DNA of 43,470 nt, from NCBI RefSeq assembly GCF_030270585.1, contig NZ_BSYI01000047.1, positions 1 through 43,470 of the forward strand, written 5' to 3'. Of the stretch, positions 7,511 through 16,334 are shown one piece after another. The position numbers were made by a program, and so were the translations under genes. This DNA comes from Paralimibaculum aggregatum. Its GTDB lineage: Bacteria > Pseudomonadota > Alphaproteobacteria > Rhodobacterales > Rhodobacteraceae. The notes beneath the pieces were generated by a model that saw only the letters and a program-made list of their open reading frames with translations, was not told the DNA's origin and did no database searches. Position 1 is the first letter of the stretch. Each line of letters opens with the position of its first letter.

Positions 7511-8296
7511 TCAGCGCCCCTCAAAGCGCGGCGCGCGCTTCTCGAGAAAGGCGGCAGTACCCTCCGCGGCATCCTCGCTGGCGAGCAGCCCGGAGAGGAT
7601 CTCGACCTCGGCCGAGAGCGCCATCTCCAGCGGCGCCCGCCAGGCCCCGCGCATCGCGCGCTTGGCAGCGGCGGCGGCGAGCGGCGCCTTCGCGGCGATC
7701 TCCTCCGCCAGCGCGGTCGCGGCCGTCACGACATGGGCGGAGGGCACCACGCGGTCGGCGAGGCCGAGCCTGCGCGCCTCCCAGGCGTCGATCCGGCGCC
7801 CGGTGAGCGCCGCCTCGGCCTGCGCGCCGGGGCCGGTGCGGGGCGCCCAGAGCAGCGTGCCGCCCGCGCCCGGAATGATGCCGACGGCGATCTCGGGCTG
7901 GCCGAACACCGCCGTGTCGCCCGCGACGATCAGGTCGGTGCCGAGCGCCAGCTCGCAGCCTCCGCCGAGGCACCAGCCCGCGACCGCGGCGACCACCGGC
8001 TTGCGCGCGGCGCGGACGGCGGCGAAGGCGTCGGCGTTGGGGCTCGTCGGGTAGGCGGGCGCGGTGATCCCCGCCAGCGCGTCGAGATCGGCGCCGGCGG
8101 AGAACACCTCCGTGCCCCCGGTCAGCACGAAGGCGCGCACGGCCGGGTTCGCATCGCCCTCGCGAATCGCCGCGGCAAGCTCGGTGAGGACCGCGGGCGA
8201 CAGCGCGTTCAGCACCGCCGGGCGGTCGATCCGGACGATGCGGACCACGCCCGCATCCTCGATGCGGACCGGATTGTCGGGCGTGCTCTGCGGCAT
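7511..8296 (-). CDS. Enoyl-CoA hydratase/isomerase (crotonase)
   Basis: 261 aa, standard crotonase length. Oxyanion-hole segment SAGADL (66-71), GGGCE with Glu115, and QPEIAVGIIPGAGGT with Glu135; both catalytic glutamates of rat-type hydratase are present. It hydrates trans-2-enoyl-CoA, giving the (S)-alcohol, so the operon holds hydratases of both stereochemical types. It is the first gene of the minus-strand operon. The start at 8296 has GGAGGAACGC upstream; in-frame ATGs further up (8308 and beyond) lack a comparable site and run into the operator region. Confidence 0.92.
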   Translation of the reverse strand: MPQSTPDNPVRIEDAGVVRIVRIDRPAVLNALSPAVLTELAAAIREGDANPAVRAFVLTGGTEVFSAGADLDALAGITAPAYPTSPNADAFAAVRAARKPVVAAVAGWCLGGGCELALGTDLIVAGDTAVFGQPEIAVGIIPGAGGTLLWAPRTGPGAQAEAALTGRRIDAWEARRLGLADRVVPSAHVVTAATALAEEIAAKAPLAAAAAKRAMRGAWRAPLEMALSAEVEILSGLLASEDAAEGTAAFLEKRAPRFEGR

Positions 8297-8324
8297 GCGT
8301 TCCTCCATTTGCGATCGGCCTAAC

Positions 8325-8338
8325 ATACTGACTGGTAT
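8325..8338. promoter_or_regulatory. Probable TetR operator, minus-strand operon
   Basis: ATACTGACTGGTAT, an imperfect palindrome with ATAC/GTAT ends, lies 29 bp before the first codon of the hydratase gene. Its reverse complement differs at one base from the site at 8560-8573. The position near a plausible minus-strand -10-like CAGTAT within the site suggests repression of the minus operon by the TetR protein encoded at 14326. Confidence 0.7.
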
Positions 8339-8544
8339 CTCTGGAAGCCCAAAAATCCGCTCCCGGACGCAGCCTGCGCCAAGCCGCCGCAATCGGCAGA
8401 ACGGACCAGGCGGTGCCATTTCCGCCAGGTACACTGGGAGAACTGTCCCTATTATTCTCGATTTACCGGCATTTGAGCCATATCGTTGCGCGCATGTGCA
8501 GCCCCTGCCGGAACCGGAGTCTGTGCCATCGCTGCGAGAATCGG

Positions 8545-8573
8545 TTGACGAGTTTCAACATACCAATCAGTAT
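8545..8573 (+). promoter_or_regulatory. Promoter and probable TetR operator, transporter operon
   Basis: TTGACG (8545-8550) is a good -35 element. ATACCAATCAGTAT (8560-8573) is the second copy of the palindromic operator and occupies the spacer and the presumed -10 (CAGTAT, 17 nt after the -35). A repressor bound here would block RNA polymerase. The binding-protein gene begins 42 nt downstream. The gap 8297-8614 holds nothing else recognised. Confidence 0.65.
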
Positions 8574-8614
8574 GCAGCCAACGATAACACGGATGACCAA
8601 CAGCGGAGGAAACC

Positions 8615-9760
8615 ATGAGATTGATGAAAGTCGCCGTCGCGGCTCTGGCTGCGTTTGCGGCCGCCGCATCGCCGGCCCTCGCCGAAGACCCGATCAAGGT
8701 CGGGGTCATTTTCCCGTTGAGCGGCGGCGCCGGCCCGCAGGGCCAGCACGTGAGCGGCGCGATCGAGGCGATGGCCGCGATCGTCAACGACAATGGTGGC
8801 GTGATGGGCCGCCCGATCGAGATCCTGATCCGCGACGACGAATCGACCCCTGCGGTCGGCGTCTCGCGCGCCTCCGAACTGATCTCGGAGGGCGTCTCGG
8901 TGATCATCGAGGGCTGGAACAGCCCGGTCACGCTCGCCATGCAGCCGGTGATCGCGCGCGCCGGGGTCATGGACATCACGGCGATCTCCAAGGCCGATTC
9001 GATCCTCTCGGGCAGCGGCAACCCGCTCGCGGTGCGGCTCAACAGCTCGAACACCCAGGACGGCGCGGTGATCGCGAGATACATCGCCGACAACGGCCTG
9101 ACCCGCGTCGCCTTCATGACCGAGAACGACGCCTACGGCGAAGGCGCGCAGGCCTCCATCGAGGCGGGGCTGAAGGCGATCGGGCACAGCTACGAGGTGG
9201 TCGCGGTCGAGAAGTTTCCCTTCGCCCAGGCCGATTTCCGCGTGGCGCTGACCAATGTGAAGTCCGCCAATCCGGACGTCACCATCGCGATCAACGCCAA
9301 TGAGGGGCTCGGGATGCCGGCGCTGATCCGCCAGGCGCGCGGGCTCCAGGTGCCGGGCCAGCTCGTCGCCGCGGTCGGCACGGTGGCACCCAGCGTGATC
9401 GACGTCGCCGGCGAGGCGGCCAACGGCCTGATCGGCGCCGACATCTACTTCCCCTCGATCGAGCCCTTCGCGAGCAATCCGGCCAACATCGCCTTCATCG
9501 CCAAGACCGAGGAGATGATGGACTACACGCCGGACAAGTTCATGGCGCTCGGCGCGCTCGCGCTGCAGGTCTGGGCGATGGCGGCGAATGAGCTCCAGAC
9601 GCTGGAGAAGGAAGCCATCGCCGAGCGCATCCGCGGCGGGTCGTTCACGGGTACGATCCTCGGCGATGTGACCTTCGAGGGCAACGGCCAGCTCGGCAGC
9701 AAGCACTACCTGTTCGACGTGACCGATCAGAAGATCGTCGTGCGGGCGGCCGGGCAGTGA
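8615..9760 (+). CDS. ABC transporter substrate-binding protein, branched-chain amino acid type
   Basis: 381 aa with a clear Sec signal peptide (MRLMK, hydrophobic Ala-rich core, ASPALA, cleavage predicted after Ala23). The mature part is a periplasmic binding protein of the LivK/Peripla_BP_6 type, beginning IKVGVIFPLSGG. GGAGG lies upstream of the start. It is the first gene of the plus-strand operon and is followed by two ATPases and two permeases with overlapping codons. Binding proteins of this group take amino acids but also aromatic acids, amides and other carboxylates. With a catabolic CoA cluster on both sides the ligand is likely the cluster's carboxylic acid substrate. Confidence 0.93.
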   Translation: MRLMKVAVAALAAFAAAASPALAEDPIKVGVIFPLSGGAGPQGQHVSGAIEAMAAIVNDNGGVMGRPIEILIRDDESTPAVGVSRASELISEGVSVIIEGWNSPVTLAMQPVIARAGVMDITAISKADSILSGSGNPLAVRLNSSNTQDGAVIARYIADNGLTRVAFMTENDAYGEGAQASIEAGLKAIGHSYEVVAVEKFPFAQADFRVALTNVKSANPDVTIAINANEGLGMPALIRQARGLQVPGQLVAAVGTVAPSVIDVAGEAANGLIGADIYFPSIEPFASNPANIAFIAKTEEMMDYTPDKFMALGALALQVWAMAANELQTLEKEAIAERIRGGSFTGTILGDVTFEGNGQLGSKHYLFDVTDQKIVVRAAGQ

Positions 9761-10584
9761 TGCAGGGCACGGCCCATGCGACGCGGGAGGGCGGCGGCAG
9801 CGCCGTCCTCGATCAGGTCCGCGACACTGTCCTCGAGGTCGAGGGGCTCGCCGTGAGCTACGGGGCGCTGAGGGCGCTCGACGGCGTGAGCTGGCGGCTC
9901 GGGCGCGGCGAGATCCTCGGCATCATCGGGCCCAACGGCGCCGGCAAGAGCACCTGCTACGACGCGGTGACCAACCTCGTTGCGCGCGAGGGCCGGGTGG
10001 TGCTGAAGGGCGAGGACGTCACCCGCGTGCCGGCCTACGGGCTGGCCGAACGGGGGCTGCGCCGCGCCTTCCAGCAGAACGCCTTCTTCGACGACGTGAC
10101 CGTGCTCGACAACATGGTCTCGGTGCTCCAGGACGTCTGGGGCACCTCCTTCGCGGATTGCCTCGTCCGCCCCTTCCGCGAGCGCCGGCGCACCGGCGAG
10201 GCGCGGCGCGCGGCGGCGGCGGCACTGGAGCGGCTCGGCATCGCGCCGCTTTATCACGACCGCTACCCCACCGAGGTGCCCTATGGCACGCAGCGCATGC
10301 TCTCGATCGCGCTGGCGCTCGGCTCGGGCGCGGAGGTGCTGATGCTGGACGAGCCCGCGGCGGGGCTCGGCGGCGCCGATATGGAGGCGCTGGTTGTGGC
10401 GCTCGCGCGGCTGCGCGACGACGGGCTGAGCCTCGTCGTGATCGAGCACCACATGGACCTCATCATGTCCGTCGCCGACCGGATCGTGGTGCTGGATCAG
10501 GGCCGGATGCTGGCCCATGGCACCCCGGCCGAGATCCAGGAGAACGACGAGGTGCTCGACGCCTATCTGGGGCGCGCGGCATGA
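9760..10584 (+). CDS. ABC transporter ATP-binding protein, LivG type
   Basis: 274 aa ATPase of the Liv family. Walker A GPNGAGKST (57-65), Q-loop near QQNAFF, Walker B LMLDEP, and H-loop IEHHMD. The ABC signature is unusual: VPYGTQRML where LSxGQ is expected, a drift seen in some LivG proteins. It forms the cytoplasmic motor with the LivF-like subunit. The ATG at 9760 overlaps the binding-protein stop by one base (TGATG); a GTG one codon earlier is the alternative. Confidence 0.93.
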   Translation: MQGTAHATREGGGSAVLDQVRDTVLEVEGLAVSYGALRALDGVSWRLGRGEILGIIGPNGAGKSTCYDAVTNLVAREGRVVLKGEDVTRVPAYGLAERGLRRAFQQNAFFDDVTVLDNMVSVLQDVWGTSFADCLVRPFRERRRTGEARRAAAAALERLGIAPLYHDRYPTEVPYGTQRMLSIALALGSGAEVLMLDEPAAGLGGADMEALVVALARLRDDGLSLVVIEHHMDLIMSVADRIVVLDQGRMLAHGTPAEIQENDEVLDAYLGRAA

Positions 10585-11309
10585 GCGCGCTGCTCGAGGT
10601 TCGGGACCTCAAGGTCCGCTATGGCGGCAATCTCGCGCTCTCGGTCGGGGCGCTGAGCCTCGGCCATGGCGAGATCATCGGCGTGGTGGGCGGCAACGGC
10701 GCCGGCAAGTCGACGCTGGTCAACGCCGTCGCCGGCTGGTCGCGCGGGGCGCCGCGGGTCGAGGGCAGCGTGCAGCTCGGCGGACGGGACATCTCGGCCC
10801 TGCCGACGCACCGGCGCGTGCGCGAGGGGCTGCTGCTGGTGCCAGAGGGCAAGCTGATCTTCGGCACGATGACGGTGGAGGAGAACCTCGCCGAGGGGAT
10901 CGACGATCCGGGCGAGGGGCGCAAACCCTATTCGGTGGAGGAGATCTACGCGCTCTTCCCCCGGCTCGCGGAGCGGCGCGGCCATCTCGGCTCGCAGCTC
11001 TCGGGCGGCGAGCGGCAGATGCTGGGGATCGGCCGGGCGCTGCGGCTCGCGCCGCGGGCGCTGCTGCTCGACGAGCCCTCCATCGGCCTCGCGCCCAAGC
11101 TCGTGCGCACCGTGCTCCAGAGCGTGAGCGACCTGCGCGCGCACGGGCTCTCGGTGCTGCTGGTCGAGCAGAACGTGAAGGCCGCCATCGAGGTGGTCGA
11201 TCGGGTGCTGCTGCTCGAACGCGGCCAGGTCGTGCTCGAGGGCACGGCTGCCGAGATGCGGAACAACCCGCGCATCGCCGAAGCATATCTGGGAGCCCAG
11301 CGGGCATGA
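10581..11309 (+). CDS. ABC transporter ATP-binding protein, LivF type
   Basis: 242 aa. Walker A GGNGAGKST (37-45), canonical signature LSGGERQ, Walker B LLLDEP with the LivF-typical SIGLAPKLV following, and H-loop VEQNV. It is the second ATPase of the importer. The start is set by the ATGA overlap with livG. The expected reading frame continues upstream through livG without a stop, but no start there makes sense. Confidence 0.94.
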   Translation: MSALLEVRDLKVRYGGNLALSVGALSLGHGEIIGVVGGNGAGKSTLVNAVAGWSRGAPRVEGSVQLGGRDISALPTHRRVREGLLLVPEGKLIFGTMTVEENLAEGIDDPGEGRKPYSVEEIYALFPRLAERRGHLGSQLSGGERQMLGIGRALRLAPRALLLDEPSIGLAPKLVRTVLQSVSDLRAHGLSVLLVEQNVKAAIEVVDRVLLLERGQVVLEGTAAEMRNNPRIAEAYLGAQRA

Positions 11310-12172
11310 ACCTCGGTCAACAGATCCTCAACGGGCTGGTCCTCGGCCATTCCTACGCGCTGATCGCCATCGGCTGGACGGTGCTGCTGGGCGTCGCGCG
11401 GCTGGTCAACTTCGCCCATGGGCAGATGTACATGATGGGCGCCTTCGTCGCCTGGATGGTGATGGCCAAGGTCGGCCTGCCCTACCCGCTCGCGCTGGTG
11501 ACCTCGGTGCTGGCCGGGGTCCTCATCGGCTTCGTGATGCAGGAGGTGATGCTGGGGCTCACGCTGCGCCAGGACCTCGTGTCGATCATGATCGTGACGC
11601 TGGGCTTCGGCTATGTGCTGCACGGGGTCGCCGCGATCGCCTTCGGCTCGACCGGGCAGATCCTCGACACGCCATTCTCCACGATCAACGTCTACTGGAA
11701 CGACATCTGGTTCACCGGGCAGGACCTCTTCATCATCGCGGTGACGGTGGCCTTCTTCATCGCGCTGCAGCTGGTGCTGGCGAAGAGCCGCCTCGGCCGG
11801 CTCGCGCGCATGGTGGCGGAGGATCCCAAGCTCGCGATCCTGGCTGGCGTCGATGTCCGGCGGGTCTATTTCGGGGTTTTCGCCTTTCAGGGCGCGGCGG
11901 TGGCGCTGGCCGGCGCCATCGTGGGGCCGAGGACGCCGATCCTCACCTCGATGGGCTTCGAGGAGGTCATCATCACCTTTTTCGTGGTGGTGCTCGGCGG
12001 CATCGGCAGCGTGCTGGGGAGCTATCTGGCGGGGCTCTCGCTTGGGCTTTTCACGGCGTTCTTCGGCGCGCTGGTCTCGCCCGCCTACACCACCCCCGCC
12101 GCCTTCCTGGTGCTGATCGCCGTGCTGGTGCTGCGCCCCGGCGGGCTGGCGGCCAAACCGGGAGGCGCCTGA
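11306..12172 (+). CDS. ABC transporter permease, LivH type
   Basis: 288 aa polytopic inner-membrane protein with about eight hydrophobic helices. LivH hallmarks include the N-terminal NGLVLGHSYALIAIG and the NFAHGQ motif of the second segment. The EEVIITFFVVVLGGIGSVLG segment is the cytoplasmic coupling region that contacts the ATPases. ATGA overlap with livF and TGATG overlap with livM. It forms half of the translocation pore. Confidence 0.94.
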   Translation: MNLGQQILNGLVLGHSYALIAIGWTVLLGVARLVNFAHGQMYMMGAFVAWMVMAKVGLPYPLALVTSVLAGVLIGFVMQEVMLGLTLRQDLVSIMIVTLGFGYVLHGVAAIAFGSTGQILDTPFSTINVYWNDIWFTGQDLFIIAVTVAFFIALQLVLAKSRLGRLARMVAEDPKLAILAGVDVRRVYFGVFAFQGAAVALAGAIVGPRTPILTSMGFEEVIITFFVVVLGGIGSVLGSYLAGLSLGLFTAFFGALVSPAYTTPAAFLVLIAVLVLRPGGLAAKPGGA

Positions 12173-13170
12173 TGGCTACGGTTTTCGGCACCATCGCGGT
12201 TCTCGCGCTGGCGGTTGCGGGGTTCTTCGTGCCCGCGGCCTTTGGCGGCGGAGGCGCGGTCTACAGCGCCTGCGTGCTGATCGCGATCTTCGCGGTGATG
12301 GCCTACGGGCTCGACCTGATCGTCTCGGATCTCGGCGAGGTGAGCCTCGGCCATCCGGTGTTCTTCGCCTCGGGCGCCTATGCGACCGCGCTGCTCTCCA
12401 CCGAGGCGGGGCTCTCGCCGGTGCTGACCTTCGTCGCGAGCCTCGCCGTCGCCATGGCGCTGGCGCTGCTCGTCGGGTTCATCACGCTGCGCCTGCGCGA
12501 GTTCGTGTTCTCGCTGGTGACCTATGCGGTGACCGTGGTGGCGCTGACGCTGGCGGAGAACTGGTCGGCGCTCGGCGGATCGGACGGGATCGCCGGCATT
12601 CCGCTCTTCACCGTCGATGCGGGGATCGCGAGCTTCCGCGCCGTGACCGACCGGGACCTCTGGCCGGTGGCCTACGGGCTGCTGCTGGCGACGCTGTGGC
12701 TCGTCTCGGCCTTCCGCCGCTCGCGCCTCGGTAACGCCGCGCTCAAGGTGCATCTCAACCCCAGGCTCGCGACCATGTCGGGGATCGACCCGCAGAAGAC
12801 ACGGCTGATGGTGTTTCTGGTCTCCGCCCCCATGACGGCGGCGGCAGGCTGGCTCTATGCCTATCAGCGGGCCTATATCAGTGCCGATCTCCTCTCGCCC
12901 TACTTCCTGATCCTGATGCTGACGGCGGTCGTCATCATCGGACGGCGGCTGCTGCTCGCGCCGCTCATGGGCGTGGCGCTGATCCTGGTGCAGGAGAAGT
13001 TTTTCTCCTTCGGCGGCGACGTCGACCGCATCATCCTCGGCTGCGCGCTGATCGTCTCGCTCGCCTTCCTGCCCGGCGGGATCGCGGGCACAGCCCGGGC
13101 GCTCGCGGCCCGGATACGCCGGTCGGACGACCCCGCCCGGACCAATGCCAAGAACGAAGGAGCCACCTGA
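12172..13170 (+). CDS. ABC transporter permease, LivM type
   Basis: 332 aa, mostly hydrophobic. The LivM-like start (YGLDLIVSDLGEVSLGHPVFF, the counterpart of the LivM GxxSLGHxAF motif) and the C-terminal coupling segment (AVVIIGRRLLLAPLMG) identify it as the second permease. The coupling GGxGSxxG is less well conserved than in LivH. It ends with a short charged tail and overlaps the next gene by one base. Confidence 0.93.
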   Translation: MATVFGTIAVLALAVAGFFVPAAFGGGGAVYSACVLIAIFAVMAYGLDLIVSDLGEVSLGHPVFFASGAYATALLSTEAGLSPVLTFVASLAVAMALALLVGFITLRLREFVFSLVTYAVTVVALTLAENWSALGGSDGIAGIPLFTVDAGIASFRAVTDRDLWPVAYGLLLATLWLVSAFRRSRLGNAALKVHLNPRLATMSGIDPQKTRLMVFLVSAPMTAAAGWLYAYQRAYISADLLSPYFLILMLTAVVIIGRRLLLAPLMGVALILVQEKFFSFGGDVDRIILGCALIVSLAFLPGGIAGTARALAARIRRSDDPARTNAKNEGAT

Positions 13171-14351
13171 TGTCTGTGATCTGGGAACCGGAGCTCGGCG
13201 GCTCTGCCGCGGCGTGGAAGGCCACGGCCGAGCGGCTCACCGAGACCCGTTTCGCTCCGCTGGCCGAGGAGATCGACCGCGAGCAGCGCTATCCGTGGGA
13301 GAGCATCGAGACGATGGTCGAGCACGGGCTCGCCGGGGTCTTCATCCCCAAGGAATATGGTGGGCGGGGCGCGAGCCTCGTCGATACGGTGGCCATCGTC
13401 GAGACCGTGGGCCAGGGCTGCTCCTCCACCGCCGCGATCCTCTGCGCGCTGCAGCTCGGCGCCTTCCCGGTGCTGCTGGCGGGGCGCGAGGAGCAAAAGC
13501 GCTTCTATCTCGGCGAGATGGCCAAGGGTGTCGGCACCAGCTTCGCGCTCTCGGAGCGCCACACGGGCTCGGACGCCGCGGCGATCTCGGCCACCGGCAC
13601 GGCCGAGGGAGACGGCTGGCGCCTGCGCGGCGAGAAATACTGGATCGGGAACGGCGGTGCCTCGCGGTATTATGTGGCGTTCGTCAAGACCGACCCCGCG
13701 GCGGGCGCGCGCGGCATCTCGGCCTTCATGGTCGACAAGGAGGCGGACGGCGCGGTCATCGACGAGCTCTCCGACAAGATGGGCATCCGCGGCACCCAGA
13801 CCTCGAACCTCAAGCTCGACATCGTGGTCGGCGAGGACGCGCGCGTCGGCGAGCCGGGTCGCGCGCTCAAGCTCGCCTTCCAGACGCTCAATGTCGGCCG
13901 GATCATGGTGGCGGCGCAGTCGCTCGGGCTCGCGCTCGCGGCCTATCGCGAGGCCTCCACACGGGCGGTCGCGCGCGAGGCCTTCGGCAAGCCGATCATC
14001 GACAATCAGGGCGTCGCCTTCCGCCTCGCCGATGTGGCGGTGGAGATCTCGGCGGCTCGGATGATGCTCTACGAGGCCGCCCGCGCCTACGATGCCGGGC
14101 GCGATGTCTCGACGCTGGGCGCGATGGCCAAGCTCTACACCTCCGAGGTCGCGCACCGGGCGGCAGATGCGGCCGTGCAGGTCTGGGGCGGCTACGGCTA
14201 CTGCAAGCCCTGCATCGCCGAGCGGCTCTACCGCGACCAGCGGATCCTCGAGGTCTATGAGGGCACTTCCGAGATCCAGCGCCTCGTCCTCGGCCGCAGC
14301 ATCCGCGCCGAGGTCGAGGCCAAGAATGCCGCCCATGCCGCCGCCGAGTGA
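13170..14351 (+). CDS. Acyl-CoA dehydrogenase, canonical
   Basis: 393 aa FAD acyl-CoA dehydrogenase. The middle domain has SERHTGSDAA, the flavin-binding region, and the C-terminal region has the canonical VYEGTSEIQRL with catalytic Glu364 and the GGYGYCK loop. It oxidises an acyl-CoA to the 2,3-enoyl-CoA with electrons passing to ETF. It is the first enzyme gene after the importer and overlaps livM by one base. Compare the 2437-3597 dehydrogenase, whose base is displaced. Confidence 0.94.
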   Translation: MSVIWEPELGGSAAAWKATAERLTETRFAPLAEEIDREQRYPWESIETMVEHGLAGVFIPKEYGGRGASLVDTVAIVETVGQGCSSTAAILCALQLGAFPVLLAGREEQKRFYLGEMAKGVGTSFALSERHTGSDAAAISATGTAEGDGWRLRGEKYWIGNGGASRYYVAFVKTDPAAGARGISAFMVDKEADGAVIDELSDKMGIRGTQTSNLKLDIVVGEDARVGEPGRALKLAFQTLNVGRIMVAAQSLGLALAAYREASTRAVAREAFGKPIIDNQGVAFRLADVAVEISAARMMLYEAARAYDAGRDVSTLGAMAKLYTSEVAHRAADAAVQVWGGYGYCKPCIAERLYRDQRILEVYEGTSEIQRLVLGRSIRAEVEAKNAAHAAAE

Positions 14352-14997
14352 GCCCGAAGCCGCAAACAAGGCGGCCAGGGGCGGCGATTCCGACGCACCG
14401 CGCCAGGAGATCGTCAAGGCGGCGGCGGAGCTCTTCATGGATCTCGGCTACCGCGCGACCTCGATCGACGCGATCGCCGAGCGCATGGGCAGCACCAAGG
14501 GCCGCGTCTACCACTGGTACCGCTCGAAGGCAGAGATCTACTTCGATGTCCAGCGCTCGGCGATGCGGCGGCTCACCGAGCTGGTCGAGCCCATCGCGCG
14601 CGAGGGCGGTCCGCCCCAGCAGCGGATCGAGCGGATGGCGCGCGCGCATGTCGATTGCCTGCTGCACGATCTGCCGATGCAGAAGGTCTCGGTCCAGGGG
14701 CTCGAGACCCATGTGATCACCTCCGACAGCGTGCGCCACGCCAAGGCGATGCGCGAGATCGTAGGCCTGCGCGACGCCTATGAGGCGCTGTTCTGCGAGG
14801 TGATCGACGAGGGCATCCGCGCGGGGGTCTTCGTCGACCTGCCGCCGCGGCTGCTCTCCAAGCCGTTCTTCGGCGCGCTCAACTGGGTGACGATCTGGTA
14901 TCGCCCGCGCCGCCTCCAGACCGAGGACGATCTGCAGATGCTGGGCGAGATGCTGACCGAGTTCGCGGTGCGCGGCATCCTGAAGGAGCGGAATTGA
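14326..14997 (+). CDS. TetR/AcrR-family regulator
   Basis: About 223 aa. N-terminal TetR helix-turn-helix: RQEIVKAAAELFMDLGY, then TSIDAIAERMGSTKGRVYHWYRSKAEI. The C-terminal ligand domain ends with NWVTIWYRP, a pattern frequent in TetR regulators of acyl-CoA metabolism, which often respond to a CoA thioester. It starts inside the dehydrogenase gene (ATG at 14326 or 14335, out of frame) and overlaps the ligase by one base, so it is expressed from the operon it would control. Likely sites are the two 14-bp palindromes at 8325 and 8560, giving autoregulated, inducer-released repression of both arms. Confidence 0.92.
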   Translation: MPPMPPPSEPEAANKAARGGDSDAPRQEIVKAAAELFMDLGYRATSIDAIAERMGSTKGRVYHWYRSKAEIYFDVQRSAMRRLTELVEPIAREGGPPQQRIERMARAHVDCLLHDLPMQKVSVQGLETHVITSDSVRHAKAMREIVGLRDAYEALFCEVIDEGIRAGVFVDLPPRLLSKPFFGALNWVTIWYRPRRLQTEDDLQMLGEMLTEFAVRGILKERN

Positions 14998-16334
14998 TGT
15001 TCATTGAGCCGAAAACCCCGCATTCCGACACGGTGTGGGACGAATGCGAGCTCTGGTCGCGCGACCGGATCGAGGCGTTCCAGCACGAGGCCTTGGCGCG
15101 CCAGCTCGCCCGCGTGGGCCGCACCAGCGCGCATTACGCGAAGGTGTTCGACGAGGCGGGGTTCGACCCGCAGGGCTTCAGCGGCGCGGCCGACCTCAAG
15201 CGCCTGCCGATGACGCGCAAGACCGACTATGTGGCGGGGCTCGCCGCCGATCCGCCCTTCGGCACCTTCCGTGCCGTCGAGGCGCGCGACATGGCGCGGG
15301 TGCATTTCTCCTCGGGCACCACCTCGCGGCCCGCTCCGGTGCTCTGGTCGCATGGCGACCTCGGCCGCTGGGCGGATCTCTACGCGCGGTATCTCTATGC
15401 GCAGGGGCTGCGGCGCGGCGACGTCTTCCACTGCATGTTCGGCTATTCCTGGTTCGTGGGCGGCCTCGGCGCCAGCCTCGCCGCGCACCACCTCGGCGCG
15501 ATGGTGATCCCCGGTGGCTCGGTCGACACCAAGCGCCAGGTCGAGACGATCGTCGAGTACCGCCCGCGCGCGGTGATCGGCACCCCATCCTTCATGGCGC
15601 ATATTGCCGAGGCCGCGGCCGGTATGGGGGTCGACCTGCCGGCAGGCTCGGTCGAGCTCGTGATGGTGGGCGGCGAGCCCGGCGCGAGCGTTCCCGGCAC
15701 GCGCCAGCGCATCGAGCGGCTCTGGGGGGCGAAGATGTTCGACTGCTACGGCGCGCTCGAGGCCCAGCCCATCGCCTGGGACTCCGCGCTCCAGATCGGC
15801 CCGCACATCGCCGAGGATTTCCTCTTCGTCGAGATCGTCGATCCAGAGACCGGCGATGACGTGGCCGACGGCGAGCGCGGGGTGCTGGTCCTCACCCATC
15901 TCGACAAGGAGGCCTGCCCGCTGGTGCGCTGGTGGACCGGCGACGTGGTGATCCGGGACAGCAGCCCCGCGCCGGACGGGCGCACCCATGCGCGGCTGCC
16001 GGGGGGCGTGCTCGGCCGCGCCGACGATATGCTGATCGTGCGCGGGGTGAACCTCTTCCCCTCGGCGGTCGAGGACATCGTGCGCGCCCATCCGGGCACC
16101 TCCAACGAATACGTGCTCGTGGTGCGCGACGCGATGCGCGACCCCAACACCGGCATGCTCAGGGGCATCGGTCTCCGCGTGGAGGCGGCCGGCGGCGCCG
16201 ACCCCGAAGGGCTGCGCGAGGCACTCGGCAGCGTGCTCCGCGACGCGCTGAGCGTGCGCTTCGAGATCGAGGTGCTCCCGCCGGACACCCTGCCCCGCAC
16301 GGTGCACAAGGCCAAGCGCGTGGTGCAGGAATGA
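14997..16334 (+). CDS. PaaK-like acyl-CoA ligase (AMP-forming)
   Basis: 445 aa, the length of phenylacetate-CoA ligase-type enzymes. ATP/AMP motif HFSSGTTSRP (about 103-112), the YGALEAQP segment that corresponds to the adenylation core motif YGxTE, TGD in the WWTGDVV segment, and GRADDMLIVRGVNLFPS at the hinge of the C-terminal domain. PaaK relatives activate aromatic and alicyclic acids to CoA thioesters. This is probably the entry step after import. The ATG at 14997 overlaps the tetR stop by one base. Confidence 0.9.
   Translation: MFIEPKTPHSDTVWDECELWSRDRIEAFQHEALARQLARVGRTSAHYAKVFDEAGFDPQGFSGAADLKRLPMTRKTDYVAGLAADPPFGTFRAVEARDMARVHFSSGTTSRPAPVLWSHGDLGRWADLYARYLYAQGLRRGDVFHCMFGYSWFVGGLGASLAAHHLGAMVIPGGSVDTKRQVETIVEYRPRAVIGTPSFMAHIAEAAAGMGVDLPAGSVELVMVGGEPGASVPGTRQRIERLWGAKMFDCYGALEAQPIAWDSALQIGPHIAEDFLFVEIVDPETGDDVADGERGVLVLTHLDKEACPLVRWWTGDVVIRDSSPAPDGRTHARLPGGVLGRADDMLIVRGVNLFPSAVEDIVRAHPGTSNEYVLVVRDAMRDPNTGMLRGIGLRVEAAGGADPEGLREALGSVLRDALSVRFEIEVLPPDTLPRTVHKAKRVVQE

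Noticed and set aside
8567-9706. A 379-codon minus-strand frame across the binding-protein gene
   Set aside because: The plus strand encodes a clear periplasmic binding protein with signal peptide; the minus frame also runs through the operator region.
12900-16307. Long minus-strand frames (about 510 codons each) opposite the dehydrogenase, TetR and ligase genes
   Set aside because: Composition typical of antisense frames in GC-rich DNA and no recognisable motif.
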